A DNA stretch of 64,000 bases. Source: Caldicellulosiruptor kronotskyensis 2002 (GTDB taxonomy: Bacteria > Bacillota > Thermoanaerobacteria > Caldicellulosiruptorales > Caldicellulosiruptoraceae). Every line of letters begins with the position of its first letter. Within the stretch, counting starts at the first letter, position 1. The DNA is taken from NCBI RefSeq assembly GCF_000166775.1, contig NC_014720.1, positions 831,501 through 895,500 of the forward strand, written 5' to 3'. The position numbers were made by a program, and so were the translations under genes. The notes under the pieces are model-generated. The model worked only from the letters and a program-made list of their open reading frames with translations. It was not told the DNA's origin and did no database searches. This document shows positions 21,755 through 30,925 of the stretch, piece after piece.

Positions 21755-23146
21755 TTGAATACCACATCAGAACAACAGAAACAAATCAATATAGCATACA
21801 TTGGTGGGGGCTCACGCGGCTGGGCTTGGAGGTTGATGACTGATTTAGCTTTAGAGAAGGATTTGAGTGGTACGGTGAGACTTTACGACATTGATTTTGA
21901 AGCTGCTAAGACAAATGAAGTGATAGGCAATAAGCTTTCAAACAAGCCTGAGGCAGTAGGGAAATGGCAACATGTTGCTGTAAAAAGTTTGGATGAAGCG
22001 TTATATGGTGCAGATTTTGTTATCATTTCAATTTTGCCTGGAACATTTGAAGAGATGTATTCGGATGTCCATGCTCCTGAGAAATATGGGATATACCAGT
22101 CTGTAGGTGACACAACAGGACCAGGTGGTCTTATCAGAGGACTTAGGACTGTTCCTATGTATGTTGAATTTGCAGAAGCTATAAAGAGAAATTGTCCAGA
22201 TGCTTGGGTTATCAATTACACAAATCCAATGGCTATATGCTTAAAAGCTCTATATGAGGTATTTCCTAAAATAAAAGCTTTTGGCTGCTGTCATGAAGTT
22301 TTTGGTACACAGAAGCTTTTGACAGAGGTTGTAAAAGAATTTTTGGGAGAAGAAAGAGAAATCTCAAGAAGAGAAATCAAGGTGAATGTTCTTGGTATAA
22401 ATCATTTTACGTGGTTTGACAAAGCATCATACAAAACTCATGATTTATTCTCTCTTTACAAAGAATTCGTGAATAAGTACTATGAAGAAGGTTTTGAAAA
22501 AACAAAAGGATTGTGGGAAAAAGATTATTTTGCTTCTGCAAATAGAGTAAAGTTTGACTTATTTAAACGCTTTGGACTTATCGCTGCAGCAGGTGATAGA
22601 CATTTGGCTGAATTTGTTCCTTACATTTATCTTACAGATAAAGAGACAGTTTATAAATGGAAATTTAACTTGACGCCTGTGGAATGGAGAATTAAGCACA
22701 GAGAAGAGTTGATTAAACTTAGCAAAGAATACGCATCAGACCAAAAAGAAGTTCCATTGAATCCTTCAGGTGAGGAAGGAGTTATGCAAATGAAAGCTAT
22801 TTTAGGTTTAGATACGCTGGTGACAAACGTGAATTTGCCAAATATGGGTCAAATACCAAACCTTCCAATAGGAGCTATAGTTGAGACGAATGCAGTATTT
22901 ACTCATGATGATGTCAGACCTGTTTATGCAGGAAAGCTGCCTTCAGATTTGGCAAGTATAATGATTAGACACATCAGCAATCAGGAACTTATAGTTAAAG
23001 CAGCTTTAGAAAAGGATTTGAACCTTGCAAAAAGAGCATTCTTAAATGACCCTGCAGTTGAAAGACTACCGCAGAGCAAAGCTGAGCAGCTTTTTGATGA
23101 GATGATAAATAACACTAAAAAGTATTTGGCATATTTAGGCTTATAA
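21755..23146 (+). CDS. lplD: GH4 family alpha-galacturonidase
   Basis: 463 residues. The N-terminal Rossmann motif 'IAYIGGGSRGWAW' binds NAD+. 'GDTTGPGGLIRGLRT' and 'INYTNPMAI' are family-4 hydrolase signatures. The metal-binding motif is Cys-His-Glu-Val ('CCHEVFGTQ'), which published work on this family links to alpha-galacturonidase specificity rather than the CHS or CDMP of glucosidases. These enzymes act by an NAD+/Mn2+-dependent redox-elimination mechanism, here probably in cytosolic breakdown of pectin fragments. The TTG start follows AGGAGGGAG. Confidence 0.88.
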   Translation: MNTTSEQQKQINIAYIGGGSRGWAWRLMTDLALEKDLSGTVRLYDIDFEAAKTNEVIGNKLSNKPEAVGKWQHVAVKSLDEALYGADFVIISILPGTFEEMYSDVHAPEKYGIYQSVGDTTGPGGLIRGLRTVPMYVEFAEAIKRNCPDAWVINYTNPMAICLKALYEVFPKIKAFGCCHEVFGTQKLLTEVVKEFLGEEREISRREIKVNVLGINHFTWFDKASYKTHDLFSLYKEFVNKYYEEGFEKTKGLWEKDYFASANRVKFDLFKRFGLIAAAGDRHLAEFVPYIYLTDKETVYKWKFNLTPVEWRIKHREELIKLSKEYASDQKEVPLNPSGEEGVMQMKAILGLDTLVTNVNLPNMGQIPNLPIGAIVETNAVFTHDDVRPVYAGKLPSDLASIMIRHISNQELIVKAALEKDLNLAKRAFLNDPAVERLPQSKAEQLFDEMINNTKKYLAYLGL

Positions 23147-23176
23147 AGATTACATCAATTTCAGAAATAACCATCA

Positions 23177-23213
23177 GGGGCTTGTAAGATGTCTCATAAC
23201 AAGCCCCTTTATT
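23177..23213 (+). terminator. Intrinsic terminator
   Basis: GGGGCTTGT (23177-23185) pairs with ACAAGCCCC (23199-23207), then TTTATTG. Confidence 0.75.
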
Positions 23214-23406
23214 GTCATATTTAAAGTTTGAGTTTCTAAACTAATAACTCTTCAAATCTGACAAAATCAAAAAAGAGTTTTGCTTATATTTATTTAATGG
23301 TATAATATGCAAAAAGAAAGCGTTATCAATATTAACTGGAATTCATTTATGGCTTATCAAGTTTATTACATAACACTTACATAATACAACAAAGAAGGTG
23401 ATTCAG

Positions 23407-23988
23407 ATGGAAGCAAGGATACCTAAGGTTTACACATATGCAGATTACCTTGAACTACCACAAGACGCAAGAGTAGAGCTTATTGATGGTGTTATCTATG
23501 ATATGAGCCCTGCACCTTCAAGAGTGCACCAAGAAATTGTAATAGAGCTTGCAACATTGATGAAGAATTATCTCAAATCTTCTAATAAGTCCTGCAAGTT
23601 ATACACAGCTCCATTTGATGTAGTTCTAATAGAGGAAGGGCAGGACGAAAAGCAAGCAACAAACGTTGTTCAGCCTGATATCTCAGTCATATGCGATAAG
23701 AAAAAACTTACCGAAAGAGGCTGTGTTGGAGCTCCTGAGATGATAATTGAGGTTGTGTCAGAATATAATCCATCTCACGACTATATAAGAAAGCTAAACC
23801 TGTATAATAAGTTTAAAGTTAAAGAATATTGGATTGTGAACCCTAATAATCAAACAATACTTGTATACAGGCTTAAAGACAATGAAGATTACCTGCCACC
23901 AGAAGCTTACACCTTCAATGACAAGGTCAAGGTTGGTATTTTTGAAGACCTTATAATAGACTTTTCACAAATCAAAGAGGTGTTGTAA
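23407..23988 (+). CDS. Uma2-family (DUF820) restriction-like endonuclease
   Basis: 193 residues. It opens with 'YTYADYLELPQDARVELIDGVIYDMSPAPSRVHQEI' (only partly quoted here), then has 'VVQPDISVI' and 'MIIEVVSEYN' and 'KLNLYNKFKVKEYWIVNP', the family's PD-(D/E)XK core. Uma2 proteins are abundant in cyanobacteria and thermophilic Firmicutes, often orphan, with unproven function. ATG 23407 follows GAAGGTGAT; GTG 23398 would lie within it. Confidence 0.85.
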   Translation: MEARIPKVYTYADYLELPQDARVELIDGVIYDMSPAPSRVHQEIVIELATLMKNYLKSSNKSCKLYTAPFDVVLIEEGQDEKQATNVVQPDISVICDKKKLTERGCVGAPEMIIEVVSEYNPSHDYIRKLNLYNKFKVKEYWIVNPNNQTILVYRLKDNEDYLPPEAYTFNDKVKVGIFEDLIIDFSQIKEVL

Positions 23989-24046
23989 GTAAAGGAAGCT
24001 GCAGCAATGAAATTGAACAATTTGTTTGAGAATATAAAAACAAAGG

Positions 24047-24091
24047 GTAACCACTCCTGAGTAGATGGAGGAGTTACCCTAAATTTTTAGA
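24047..24091 (+). terminator. Intrinsic terminator
   Basis: GGGTAACCACTCCT pairs with AGGAGTTACCC, followed by TAAATTTTT. Confidence 0.7.
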
Positions 24092-24170
24092 GTTTCTTGT
24101 TTAGCTGTGAAGTAGCTGTAGAAAATGAGTTTGTAATATTGTTACAAAGCCCAAAACTATTTAAAACAAC

Positions 24171-24247
24171 TGGCGCGCCCAGGAGGACTCGAACCCCCAA
24201 CCCTCAGATCCGTAGTCTGATGCTCTATCCAATTGAGCTATGGGCGC
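24171..24247 (-). tRNA. tRNA-Arg (ACG)
   Basis: Minus-strand cloverleaf: acceptor GCGCCCA/TGGGCGC, D stem GCTC, anticodon loop CTACGGA with anticodon ACG, T-loop GGTTCGAGTCC, 3' CCA encoded. Confidence 0.95.
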
Positions 24248-24315
24248 GCATCTGCTTTTCAATTGTTAAATAAAAAATAAAGCCCTTTTTTACAGGGCCT
24301 TATTTGCTTTTTAAC

Positions 24316-24403
24316 TGGTGCCGAGAGCGAGACTCGAACTCGCACGGGCATGACGCCCACTACCCCCTCAAAGTAGCGTGTCTGCCAATTCCACCATCTC
24401 GGC
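24316..24403 (-). tRNA. tRNA-Leu (GAG)
   Basis: Minus-strand class II tRNA of 88 nt: acceptor GCCGAGA/TCTCGGC, anticodon GAG in loop TTTGAGG, long variable arm, T-loop AGTTCGAGTCT, 3' CCA encoded. It lies 69 bp upstream of tRNA-Arg and is probably co-transcribed with it. Confidence 0.95.
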
Positions 24404-24516
24404 ACCTCATTGACTTTGCAATATATATTATAAAGAGCTCTTTTGAGTTTGTCAATAACATTTTTCAAATTTGCTCTGTACTTTACTCAGCCGCTTTGCA
24501 GAGTTGGGATGTATCT

Positions 24517-24738
24517 TTAACTTCCACAACAACCTCTTGAGCCTGAACAGGTGCTACAACTGCTACTTTTTGCACCGCTTCCTGCAGATAGCCCAATGTT
24601 TATTTTTGAATAATCTCTTGTGACATTATTTGACGCACATTTTGGACAACTGATTTTAAGACCATTAGAGATTTCTGAAATGGACGCTCTTATTTCAAAA
24701 ACTTCTTGGCAGCTGTTGCAAACGAATGTGTAAAACAT
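24517..24738 (-). CDS. FmdB-type zinc-ribbon protein
   Basis: 73 residues. Two CxxC pairs ('CNSC' near residue 7 and 'CPKC' near 32) form the FmdB/CxxC regulatory-type ribbon, and a Ser/Gly/Cys-rich tail with five more cysteines ends the protein. Function is unknown. The start at the 'MFYTF' methionine matches the family's usual beginning and has AAGGTG upstream; the longer frame to 24792 adds an unusual extension. Confidence 0.7.
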   Translation of the reverse strand: MFYTFVCNSCQEVFEIRASISEISNGLKISCPKCASNNVTRDYSKINIGLSAGSGAKSSSCSTCSGSRGCCGS

Positions 24739-24832
24739 CTCTTTGGTCACCTTCATCCAAAAATTTTTATCATCTAATATAGTATAGTGCAAAAGTGCTC
24801 TAAAATCAATAGGACTAAAAACTTGATGTATT

Positions 24833-25351
24833 TTAATTTTCCTGCATAATAGATGGCGGTGTATACACTCTAGTTGAAAGTTCTTTGTCCAAAAACAGAA
24901 GTCCGCTTGGGTCTTCTTTTATGAATTTTAGCTTTCTCAAAATCTTGTCCATTGTTTCTTCCTCCTCAGCTTGTTCGTTTATAAACCATTGCAAAAAGTT
25001 GTGGGTGGTAAGGTCTTTTTCATCCAAAGCTGCCTTTGCAATCTCATGAATGGAAGAGGTTATAAACCGTTCATGTGAAAGTGCAAGTTCAAAAACTTCT
25101 GTAGGTGATGAATAGTCTATCTTTGGTTGCTTGAGTTCTTTTAAAATTACTCTTCCACCTATTTTGTTTATATAGTTAAATATCAATCTTGCATGGTCAA
25201 GCTCTTCTTTTGTTTGGACCATGAAAAAGTGAGCAAAACCGTCTAAATTTTGTGAAGCAAAATACGCTTCCATTGCTGTATAAAAGTATGCCGAAAATAA
25301 TTCTCTGTTTAACTGTTCATTTAACATCTCAAGAATTTTTTCACTTCTCAT
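24833..25351 (-). CDS. ftnA: Ferritin
   Basis: 172 residues of the non-heme bacterial ferritin family. Ferroxidase ligands are visible in order: Glu17 ('NRELFSAYFY'), Glu49-Glu50 and His53 ('TKEELDHARL'), Glu93-region 'ALSHERF', and 'FINEQAEEEE' in helix D. It stores iron as a ferric mineral in a 24-mer cage. It starts at ATG 25351 and appears to be a single-gene unit. Confidence 0.93.
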   Translation of the reverse strand: MRSEKILEMLNEQLNRELFSAYFYTAMEAYFASQNLDGFAHFFMVQTKEELDHARLIFNYINKIGGRVILKELKQPKIDYSSPTEVFELALSHERFITSSIHEIAKAALDEKDLTTHNFLQWFINEQAEEEETMDKILRKLKFIKEDPSGLLFLDKELSTRVYTPPSIMQEN

Positions 25352-25448
25352 TTAGACTACACCTCTCATATTTTAAATTTTAATTTTCAATCATATTGAT
25401 ACCCTTTCAAATATAAAAAATAACACTATATTTTTTGCTAAGTTGTGG

Positions 25449-25640
25449 TATAATTGATTATAAGAAAGATGGCATCGACAAGATTGTCGAGCCATACTTT
25501 TAAGATTCTTAATATTTAAAACTTTAAAACTAAAAAAATTAAAAAGCTGCCCTGATTTTTAAAGAACAGGGACTGCATATGAATTTGAAGACAAAATTTT
25601 TTCAAGCAAAGAAAAGGCAGACTCTGTTCTGCCTTTTTTA
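25449..25640 (+). promoter_or_regulatory. Attenuated leader of the pantothenate operon
   Basis: Extended -10 TGGTATAAT (25446-25454), then hairpin ATGGC-aTCGACAA-ga-TTGTCGA-GCCAT, then CCCTG/CAGGG, and finally a terminator AAAAGGCAGA/TCTGCCTTTT with T run (25612-25637). The terminator ends 13 bp before the ribosome site of the first gene. A 'pan' RNA motif is known upstream of panBCD genes in Firmicutes; I cannot confirm that this is one. The rest of 25352-25645 holds no gene. Confidence 0.55.
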
Positions 25641-25663
25641 GTTTTATGTGGAGGTATTTTGAA

Positions 25664-26515
25664 GTGAAAATAGGTTTTTATGGGGCATCTAAAGCTGGAA
25701 TTTCTCTTGCGCTTTATTTCAAAGAGCATGGGCTTGAGATTACAGGGTTTTATAACAGAACATATGAAAAAGCCTCAAAAGCTTCTTCCATGACAAAAAC
25801 GCAGGTATTTGAAACCCCTGAAGATCTTATAGAGGCTTCTGATGTTATTTTCATAGCTATTTCTGATACATTTATAGAAGAAGTTTCCAAAAACCTTTAT
25901 TCACTGCATTTGTCACAAAAAGTGATTGGACACTTATCAGGTGCACTGACCTCTGATGCTATTAAAGCCAAGTGCAAAGGGAAATTTTCTCTTCATCCTA
26001 TTCAGACTCTAAGAGGGCAGCCTGAAGATGTTCAGCTCTTAAAAAAAGCAGTATTTTCTTTAGAAGGGGATGATGAAGGCGAAAAGATTGCCAAGATAAT
26101 TTTGCAGAAAATAGGGAATAAATATATAGAGCTCAAAAAAGAGGATAAAGTAGTTTATCATCTTGCAGCAACAGTTGCTTCAAATTACCTTGTGGCTCTT
26201 TTGAACTTTTCGTATCTGCTTTATAAAAAAATTGGACTTGAAGATGAGGTCATTTTTTCTATAATAAAGTCTCTTTCTTCTGCATCACTTGAAAATTTTT
26301 TAAAGGATAGACTTAACTGTTTGACAGGACCTGCCGCAAGAGGCGATATTTTGACACTTCAAAAACACTACAATGCTTTGCCAGATGAAAAGAAAACTAC
26401 TTTTTTAGAACTTTTAAAGCTTGCGGCAGATCTGATATTTGAAAAGGGAGATAAAAGTGTCTGTGAAAAACTTCAACAATTTATAAATGTAAAAGGTGGT
26501 GAAAAAAATGAATAA
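25664..26515 (+). CDS. Rossmann-fold DUF2520 protein, probable ketopantoate reductase
   Basis: 283 residues. The N-terminal NADP-binding motif is 'IGFYGASKAGISLALYF'. The C-terminal helical DUF2520 domain begins around 125 ('FSLHPIQTL') and includes 'VYHLAATVASNYLVALLN'. It is the first gene of an operon with panB, panC and panD, the position normally filled by ketopantoate reductase, so it likely supplies pantoate. GTG 25664 is chosen because GGAGG lies 9 bases upstream; ATG 25646 overlaps that site. Confidence 0.75.
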   Translation: MKIGFYGASKAGISLALYFKEHGLEITGFYNRTYEKASKASSMTKTQVFETPEDLIEASDVIFIAISDTFIEEVSKNLYSLHLSQKVIGHLSGALTSDAIKAKCKGKFSLHPIQTLRGQPEDVQLLKKAVFSLEGDDEGEKIAKIILQKIGNKYIELKKEDKVVYHLAATVASNYLVALLNFSYLLYKKIGLEDEVIFSIIKSLSSASLENFLKDRLNCLTGPAARGDILTLQKHYNALPDEKKTTFLELLKLAADLIFEKGDKSVCEKLQQFINVKGGEKNE

Positions 26516-27302
26516 GGTGACAACCAAGACGCTATTTGAAAAAAAGCAAAAGGGCGAAAAGATCACCATGATTACTGCTTATGACTACACATTTGCAAAG
26601 ATATTTGACAGCTGCATGGTAGATATCCTGCTTGTTGGTGACTCTCTTGGCATGGTGATCCTTGGCTATGACTCTACAATTCCTGTCACAATGGATGATA
26701 TGGAGCACCATGTTAGGGCAGTTAGCAGAGGGGCAAAATATTCTATGGTTGTTGCTGATATGCCGTTCTTGTCATACCACACAACAGTTGAGGAAGCTGT
26801 GAAAAATGCAGGAAGGTTAATTCGTGCAGGGGCGTATGCAGTCAAGATGGAAGGCTGCGACGATGTATATGATAAGATAGAAGCTGTCATAAAGGCCCAG
26901 ATACCTGTTATGGGACATTTGGGGCTGACACCCCAGTCTGTCAACATCTTTGGTGGCTATGACCTTCGCGCAAAGGAAGAAGCTGAAGCCAAAAAACTTG
27001 TGGAAGATGCTAAAAAGCTTGAGAAAGCGGGAGTATTTGCAATTGTGCTTGAAAAGGTACCAGCTCATGTTGCAAAAGAAGTTCAAAGAAGCGTAAACGT
27101 GCCTGTAATTGGGATAGGGGCAGGACCATACTGTGATGGTCAGGTGCTTGTGTGCTATGATATGCTTGGTATGTATGAAGATTTCAAGCCTAAGTTTGTA
27201 AAAAGATATGCTGAAGTTGGGAACATAATTAAAGATGCTGTGAAAAGGTACATTGAAGAAGTCAAAAAAGGAGAATTTCCAGGAAAGGAGCATAGTTACT
27301 GA
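26508..27302 (+). CDS. panB: 3-methyl-2-oxobutanoate hydroxymethyltransferase
   Basis: 264 residues. It makes ketopantoate from alpha-ketoisovalerate and methylene-THF. Signatures include 'MITAYDYTFAKIFD', 'LVGDSLGMVILGYDST', 'VVADMPFLSY', 'GHLGLTPQS' and 'VIGIGAGPYCDGQVLV'. ATG 26508 follows AGGTGGTG and overlaps the previous gene by 8 bases. The TGATG junction at 27300-27304 couples it to panC. Confidence 0.96.
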   Translation: MNKVTTKTLFEKKQKGEKITMITAYDYTFAKIFDSCMVDILLVGDSLGMVILGYDSTIPVTMDDMEHHVRAVSRGAKYSMVVADMPFLSYHTTVEEAVKNAGRLIRAGAYAVKMEGCDDVYDKIEAVIKAQIPVMGHLGLTPQSVNIFGGYDLRAKEEAEAKKLVEDAKKLEKAGVFAIVLEKVPAHVAKEVQRSVNVPVIGIGAGPYCDGQVLVCYDMLGMYEDFKPKFVKRYAEVGNIIKDAVKRYIEEVKKGEFPGKEHSY

Positions 27303-28150
27303 TGTTTGTTGTAAAAAAAATTCAGGAAATGAAAGATATTATAAAGAAACTTAAAAAAGAAGGCAAATCAATAGGTTTTGTTCCAACAATGGGTTATCTG
27401 CACGAAGGACATTTGAGCTTGGTAAGGCTTTCTAAACAGCAAAACGATATTACCATTATGAGCATATTTGTAAATCCCATTCAATTTGGACCTAATGAGG
27501 ATTATGACAGATACCCACGCGACTTTGAAAGAGATAAAAGCCTTGCCGAAAAAGAAGGTGTTGATTATATATTTTATCCGTCGGTAGAAGAGATGTATCC
27601 AGAAGATTTTAAGACAGTTGTGTCAGTGAAAAAAATAACAGAAATAATGTGCGGCAAGTCGAGACCGGGTCATTTTGATGGTGTTGCAACAGTCGTATTA
27701 AAGCTGTTTAACATTGTAAATCCGGACAGAGCATACTTTGGACAAAAGGATGCTCAGCAGCTTGCTGTTATAAAGCAGATGGTAAAAGACCTAAATCTTG
27801 ACGTTGAGATAGTTCCATGTCCGATTGTGCGTGAACAAGATGGTCTTGCAATGAGCTCAAGAAATGTATATCTTTCTGAAGAGGAGAGAAAATCTGCAAC
27901 CGTTTTGTATAGAGCTTTGAATTTGGCAAAAGAGATGATTGAAAAAGGCCAAAAGGATGTATCAAGCATAAAAAGGGCTATGGAAGAGATGATTTTAAAG
28001 GAGAAATACACAAAGATTGATTACATTGAGTTTGTGAACAATGATACGTTTGAGATAATCTCAAAAGTTGAGGGAAAGGTTTTGATAGCTCTTGCCGTCT
28101 TTGTTGGAAAGGCAAGACTTATAGACAACATTGTGGTGGAGGCGAAATAG
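27302..28150 (+). CDS. panC: Pantothenate synthetase
   Basis: 282 residues. It condenses pantoate and beta-alanine with ATP. '[17 protein letters not shown]' holds the HIGH-like motif; '[20 protein letters not shown]', '[15 protein letters not shown]', '[12 protein letters not shown]' and 'MSSRNVYLS' follow in the usual order. Full family length. Its ATG overlaps the panB stop. Confidence 0.97.
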   Translation: MFVVKKIQEMKDIIKKLKKEGKSIGFVPTMGYLHEGHLSLVRLSKQQNDITIMSIFVNPIQFGPNEDYDRYPRDFERDKSLAEKEGVDYIFYPSVEEMYPEDFKTVVSVKKITEIMCGKSRPGHFDGVATVVLKLFNIVNPDRAYFGQKDAQQLAVIKQMVKDLNLDVEIVPCPIVREQDGLAMSSRNVYLSEEERKSATVLYRALNLAKEMIEKGQKDVSSIKRAMEEMILKEKYTKIDYIEFVNNDTFEIISKVEGKVLIALAVFVGKARLIDNIVVEAK

Positions 28151-28155
28151 AAAAG

Positions 28156-28542
28156 ATGTTCATTGAAGTTTTAAAGTCTAAGATTCACAGAGCAACCGTC
28201 ACTGAAGCAAATCTAAACTATGTGGGTAGCATCACAATTGATGAGGAATTGATGAAAGCAGCTGGAATATATGAAAATGAAAAGGTGCAGGTTGTGAATA
28301 TAAACAATGGTGAGAGATTTGAAACTTATGTGATAAAAGGGGAAAAAGGCAGCGGAGCCATTTGTCTAAATGGAGCAGCAGCTCGCCTTGTTCAAGTAGG
28401 CGATAAAATAATTATAATGGCGTACTGCCTTCTTACCATGGAAGAGTATTATAACCATAAGCCGAAGATTGTATTTGTGGATGATAAAAATAAAATTATA
28501 AGATTATCGGATAAAGAAAATCAATCAGAATGTATCTGTTAA
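28156..28542 (+). CDS. panD: Aspartate 1-decarboxylase
   Basis: 128 residues. It makes beta-alanine from aspartate. The proenzyme cleavage site is the Gly-Ser in 'YVGSITID' (about 24-25), giving a pyruvoyl active site. '[17 protein letters not shown]' and '[19 protein letters not shown]' are conserved. It begins 5 bases after panC and completes the pathway to pantothenate in a single operon. Confidence 0.97.
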   Translation: MFIEVLKSKIHRATVTEANLNYVGSITIDEELMKAAGIYENEKVQVVNINNGERFETYVIKGEKGSGAICLNGAAARLVQVGDKIIIMAYCLLTMEEYYNHKPKIVFVDDKNKIIRLSDKENQSECIC

Positions 28543-28560
28543 GTTAATTTTTGTTTGTTA

Positions 28561-28604
28561 GAGGTGGGGAAAAACTAATCTTCAATCCCCGCCTTTAATT
28601 TTTA
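28561..28604 (+). terminator. Terminator of the pan operon
   Basis: AGGTGGGGA...TCCCCGCCT stem followed by TTAATTTTT. Confidence 0.7.
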
Positions 28605-28666
28605 ATAAAGTTTCTATCTTTTGCATAAACTATATCTATTGAAGTGCGAATATATAAATTGCAAAA

Positions 28667-29338
28667 ATGAGAAGTAAAAGTTTTCTCAAGTTTATAATCT
28701 CTATTTTTATTATTTTTACATCTTTGGTAACTATTTCAAGCATATCAAACTATAATAAGAACCCATATCTTATTTATGTTTCAATAGATGACAGTAAATT
28801 ATATGTATTTAAAGAAGGAATTTTATACAAGTCATATCCAATTTCACCTGGGAAAACTTCGACTCCTACTCCAGTTGGCACATTTAAGATTATATCAAAA
28901 GACTACTGGGGTGAAGGGTTTGGAGGAAGGTGGATGGGGCTAAATGTTCCCTATGGCAAATATGGAATTCATGGAACAATATATGAAAGTTACATAGGAG
29001 CTCATGTAAGCAAAGGCTGTATCAGAATGCTGAACAAGGACGTAAAGGAACTCTTTTTATATATTCCTATTGGAACAACAGTAGTAATTTCAGAAGGTAT
29101 ATATGGAGAGTTTAGAAACGGTTTTAGAACAATTTACCCTGGTGATACTGGCGTGGATGTTATGGCAGTTCAAAGAAGGCTTAAAGAACTTGGATTTTAT
29201 TCAGGGAGCATCGATGGCAAGTATGGATCAGCACTTGAATATGCAGTAAATATATACCAAAAGAAAAATAAACTTCCTGTAACCAACAAAATTACGCCTT
29301 ATTTGCTAAGGAAAATGGGTTTTTATTTATTTGAATAA
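28667..29338 (+). CDS. L,D-transpeptidase (YkuD) with peptidoglycan-binding domain
   Basis: 223 residues. A membrane or signal helix (about 6-25) precedes the YkuD catalytic domain (about 36-148) with 'YGIHGTIYES' and the active-site 'SKGCIRM' cysteine. A C-terminal PG_binding_1 repeat (about 160-220) carries 'GVDVMAVQRRLKELGFYSGSIDG'. Such enzymes make 3-3 peptidoglycan cross-links or attach proteins to the wall, and spore formers use them in the cortex or coat. It appears monocistronic, with only a weak ribosome site. Confidence 0.9.
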   Translation: MRSKSFLKFIISIFIIFTSLVTISSISNYNKNPYLIYVSIDDSKLYVFKEGILYKSYPISPGKTSTPTPVGTFKIISKDYWGEGFGGRWMGLNVPYGKYGIHGTIYESYIGAHVSKGCIRMLNKDVKELFLYIPIGTTVVISEGIYGEFRNGFRTIYPGDTGVDVMAVQRRLKELGFYSGSIDGKYGSALEYAVNIYQKKNKLPVTNKITPYLLRKMGFYLFE

Positions 29339-29419
29339 AAGCGGCTTAAAAATAAAAAAATAATCTGTGTAGATTTTAAAACACAGATGTAAAACTTAAA
29401 AAAAGGAGGTTTAAAGAAA

Positions 29420-29620
29420 ATGGCTAATATTACCTCAAAAGAGCTCATGTTTTTAGAAGACAATATTAAGATGATGCAAAATTCTATCAACTTTATTGCA
29501 GGTGTATCTGATCAGATTACAGATGTATCTTTAAAGAATCTGTGCCAGCAATGTGTAAACCACTACAAAAGTGACATAAACATATTGTCAAGATTTATTG
29601 AAAATCCAAACATTCAATAA
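29420..29620 (+). CDS. Small spore-coat-like protein
   Basis: 66 residues, all helical, with 'NSINFIAGVSDQITDVSLKNLCQQCVNHYKSDI'-type content resembling the first half of coat F proteins. It lies 20 bp before a coat F gene with a perfect AAAGGAGG ribosome site. Probable partner or paralogue of the next protein. Confidence 0.6.
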   Translation: MANITSKELMFLEDNIKMMQNSINFIAGVSDQITDVSLKNLCQQCVNHYKSDINILSRFIENPNIQ

Positions 29621-29640
29621 CAAAAAAGGGAGTGATAGTC

Positions 29641-29922
29641 ATGAAGACACTTTCAGACAGAGATATTGCTTTTTCGCTTTTGAACTCTTTAAAGCTTCAG
29701 GCAACAGCTTTGACAAACTTAGTTTTAGAGAGCACAAACAATGCTCTCAGAAGAGAAGCTATGTCAGTTTTGACCAGGGTATTTGACCATCAAAAACAAG
29801 TTTTTGACTTTCTCTCGCAAAAGGGCTGGTATCCTGTTGAGATGGCAAAGCAAGAGGACATTACAAAGGCTCAAAGGGATGTTCAAACAATTCAGAACAA
29901 TATCCAAATGGTTTCGATGTAA
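29641..29922 (+). CDS. Spore coat protein F-like (CotF domain)
   Basis: 93 residues with the CotF helical pair: 'LSDRDIAFSLLNSLKLQATALTNL' and 'HQKQVFDFLSQKGWYPVEMAKQEDI', the latter containing the GWY-P signature. It is expected in the spore coat or other sporulation structures; genes of this family are common in clostridia even in poor sporulators. ATG 29641 follows GGGAGTGAT. Confidence 0.8.
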   Translation: MKTLSDRDIAFSLLNSLKLQATALTNLVLESTNNALRREAMSVLTRVFDHQKQVFDFLSQKGWYPVEMAKQEDITKAQRDVQTIQNNIQMVSM

Positions 29923-29935
29923 AAACCTTTGTTTA

Positions 29936-29975
29936 AAGGGCAGACCTGCAAGTTTATTCTAAAGTCTGCCCTTTT
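29936..29975. terminator. Bidirectional terminator
   Basis: AAAGGGCAGAC and GTCTGCCCTTT form the stem between convergent genes; T-rich on the plus side and A-rich upstream. Confidence 0.7.
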
Positions 29976-29982
29976 TGAATTT

Positions 29983-30600
29983 TTAAAAACTTTTTTTCAT
30001 GACAATCCACTTGCCTTGAGGGTCTTGCGACATTCCAATTTGATAGAATCCAAATTTTTTATAAAGTTTTATCGCAGGTAGATTATCTGGTCTGACTTCT
30101 AATTTTACTTCTTTTACTCCTTTTGATTTTAAAAATTCAAGTCCTGCCTCAACAAGTTTTGTTCCAATGCTTTTTCCTCTGTAGCTTTTTAGTGTACCAA
30201 TAGAGAGAATTTGTGCAGATATTTCTCTTGCATATTTTGTCTGAAACTTAAAAAAGTCAATCTTGTTGGTAAGTATTTTCCATACAGGTCTTATGCCAAA
30301 ACCATATAGTCCCAAAAGCCATTTGATGGTCCATTTTAAAAACGAAAGGGTCAAGATTGCAGCTATCCACACCCTTTTGATGTCTCTGACAACACATATA
30401 TACCCTGCGATCTTTTTATTTTCTTCATCTTCATAGACCAAAAAACCATGAGGCTCTGCAATGAGCACCACTTTGAATATGTCTTCTATAGCAGAGTTTT
30501 TGATTTTGTTCTCAAAATAGAATTCAATGCTGTCAGAAAAAGCTTCTCTGAAAATTTGTGCGATTTGAGGAAGGTCAGAAAACTTTGCACATCTTATCAT
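29983..30600 (-). CDS. GNAT-family N-acetyltransferase
   Basis: 205 residues. Acetyl-CoA motif A is 'LSIGTLKSYRGKSIGTKLVEAGLEFLKSKGV', and motif B is 'LEVRPDNLPAIKLYKKFGFYQIG'. The arrangement resembles RimI-like enzymes with an N-terminal insert containing hydrophobic residues (about 85-110). The start is at the methionine of 'MIRCAKFSDL' (30600) with AAGGTGAG upstream; the open frame extends further to 30726 without a ribosome site. The substrate is unknown. Confidence 0.82.
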   Translation of the reverse strand: MIRCAKFSDLPQIAQIFREAFSDSIEFYFENKIKNSAIEDIFKVVLIAEPHGFLVYEDEENKKIAGYICVVRDIKRVWIAAILTLSFLKWTIKWLLGLYGFGIRPVWKILTNKIDFFKFQTKYAREISAQILSIGTLKSYRGKSIGTKLVEAGLEFLKSKGVKEVKLEVRPDNLPAIKLYKKFGFYQIGMSQDPQGKWIVMKKSF

Positions 30601-30757
30601 ATGACTCACCTTGCTGAAAATAATAAATCTTTTTAATAATGCTTTGATAGTGTTGTTATTTAAATTATAGCCGTTTTTAAAGAAGAAAGAAAGAAAAATA
30701 AGAGTTTTGTAGAGGTTGCTTACCAAAATATTACAGAAAAATTTTTTAAAAAGGATA

Positions 30758-30785
30758 TTGACAAAAAATCTTTTATAAGTATAAT
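30758..30785 (+). promoter_or_regulatory. tRNA promoter
   Basis: TTGACA (30758-30763), 16 bp, TATAAT (30780-30785), about 55 bp upstream of tRNA-Asn. Confidence 0.8.
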
Positions 30786-30840
30786 AAATAATGTCGACGG
30801 CGGGAGACAGAAGACGCCGAAGACAAAAAGAAAGAGAGGT

Positions 30841-30915
30841 TCCTCGGTAGCTCAGCGGTGGAGCATCCGGCTGTTAACCGGAGGGTCGTAGGTTCGAATC
30901 CTACCCGGGGAGCCA
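30841..30915 (+). tRNA. tRNA-Asn (GTT)
   Basis: Acceptor TCCTCGG/CCGGGGA, D stem GCTC, anticodon GTT in loop CTGTTAA, T-loop GGTTCGAATCC, 3' CCA encoded. Confidence 0.96.
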
Positions 30916-30925
30916 ATTTTATTAA

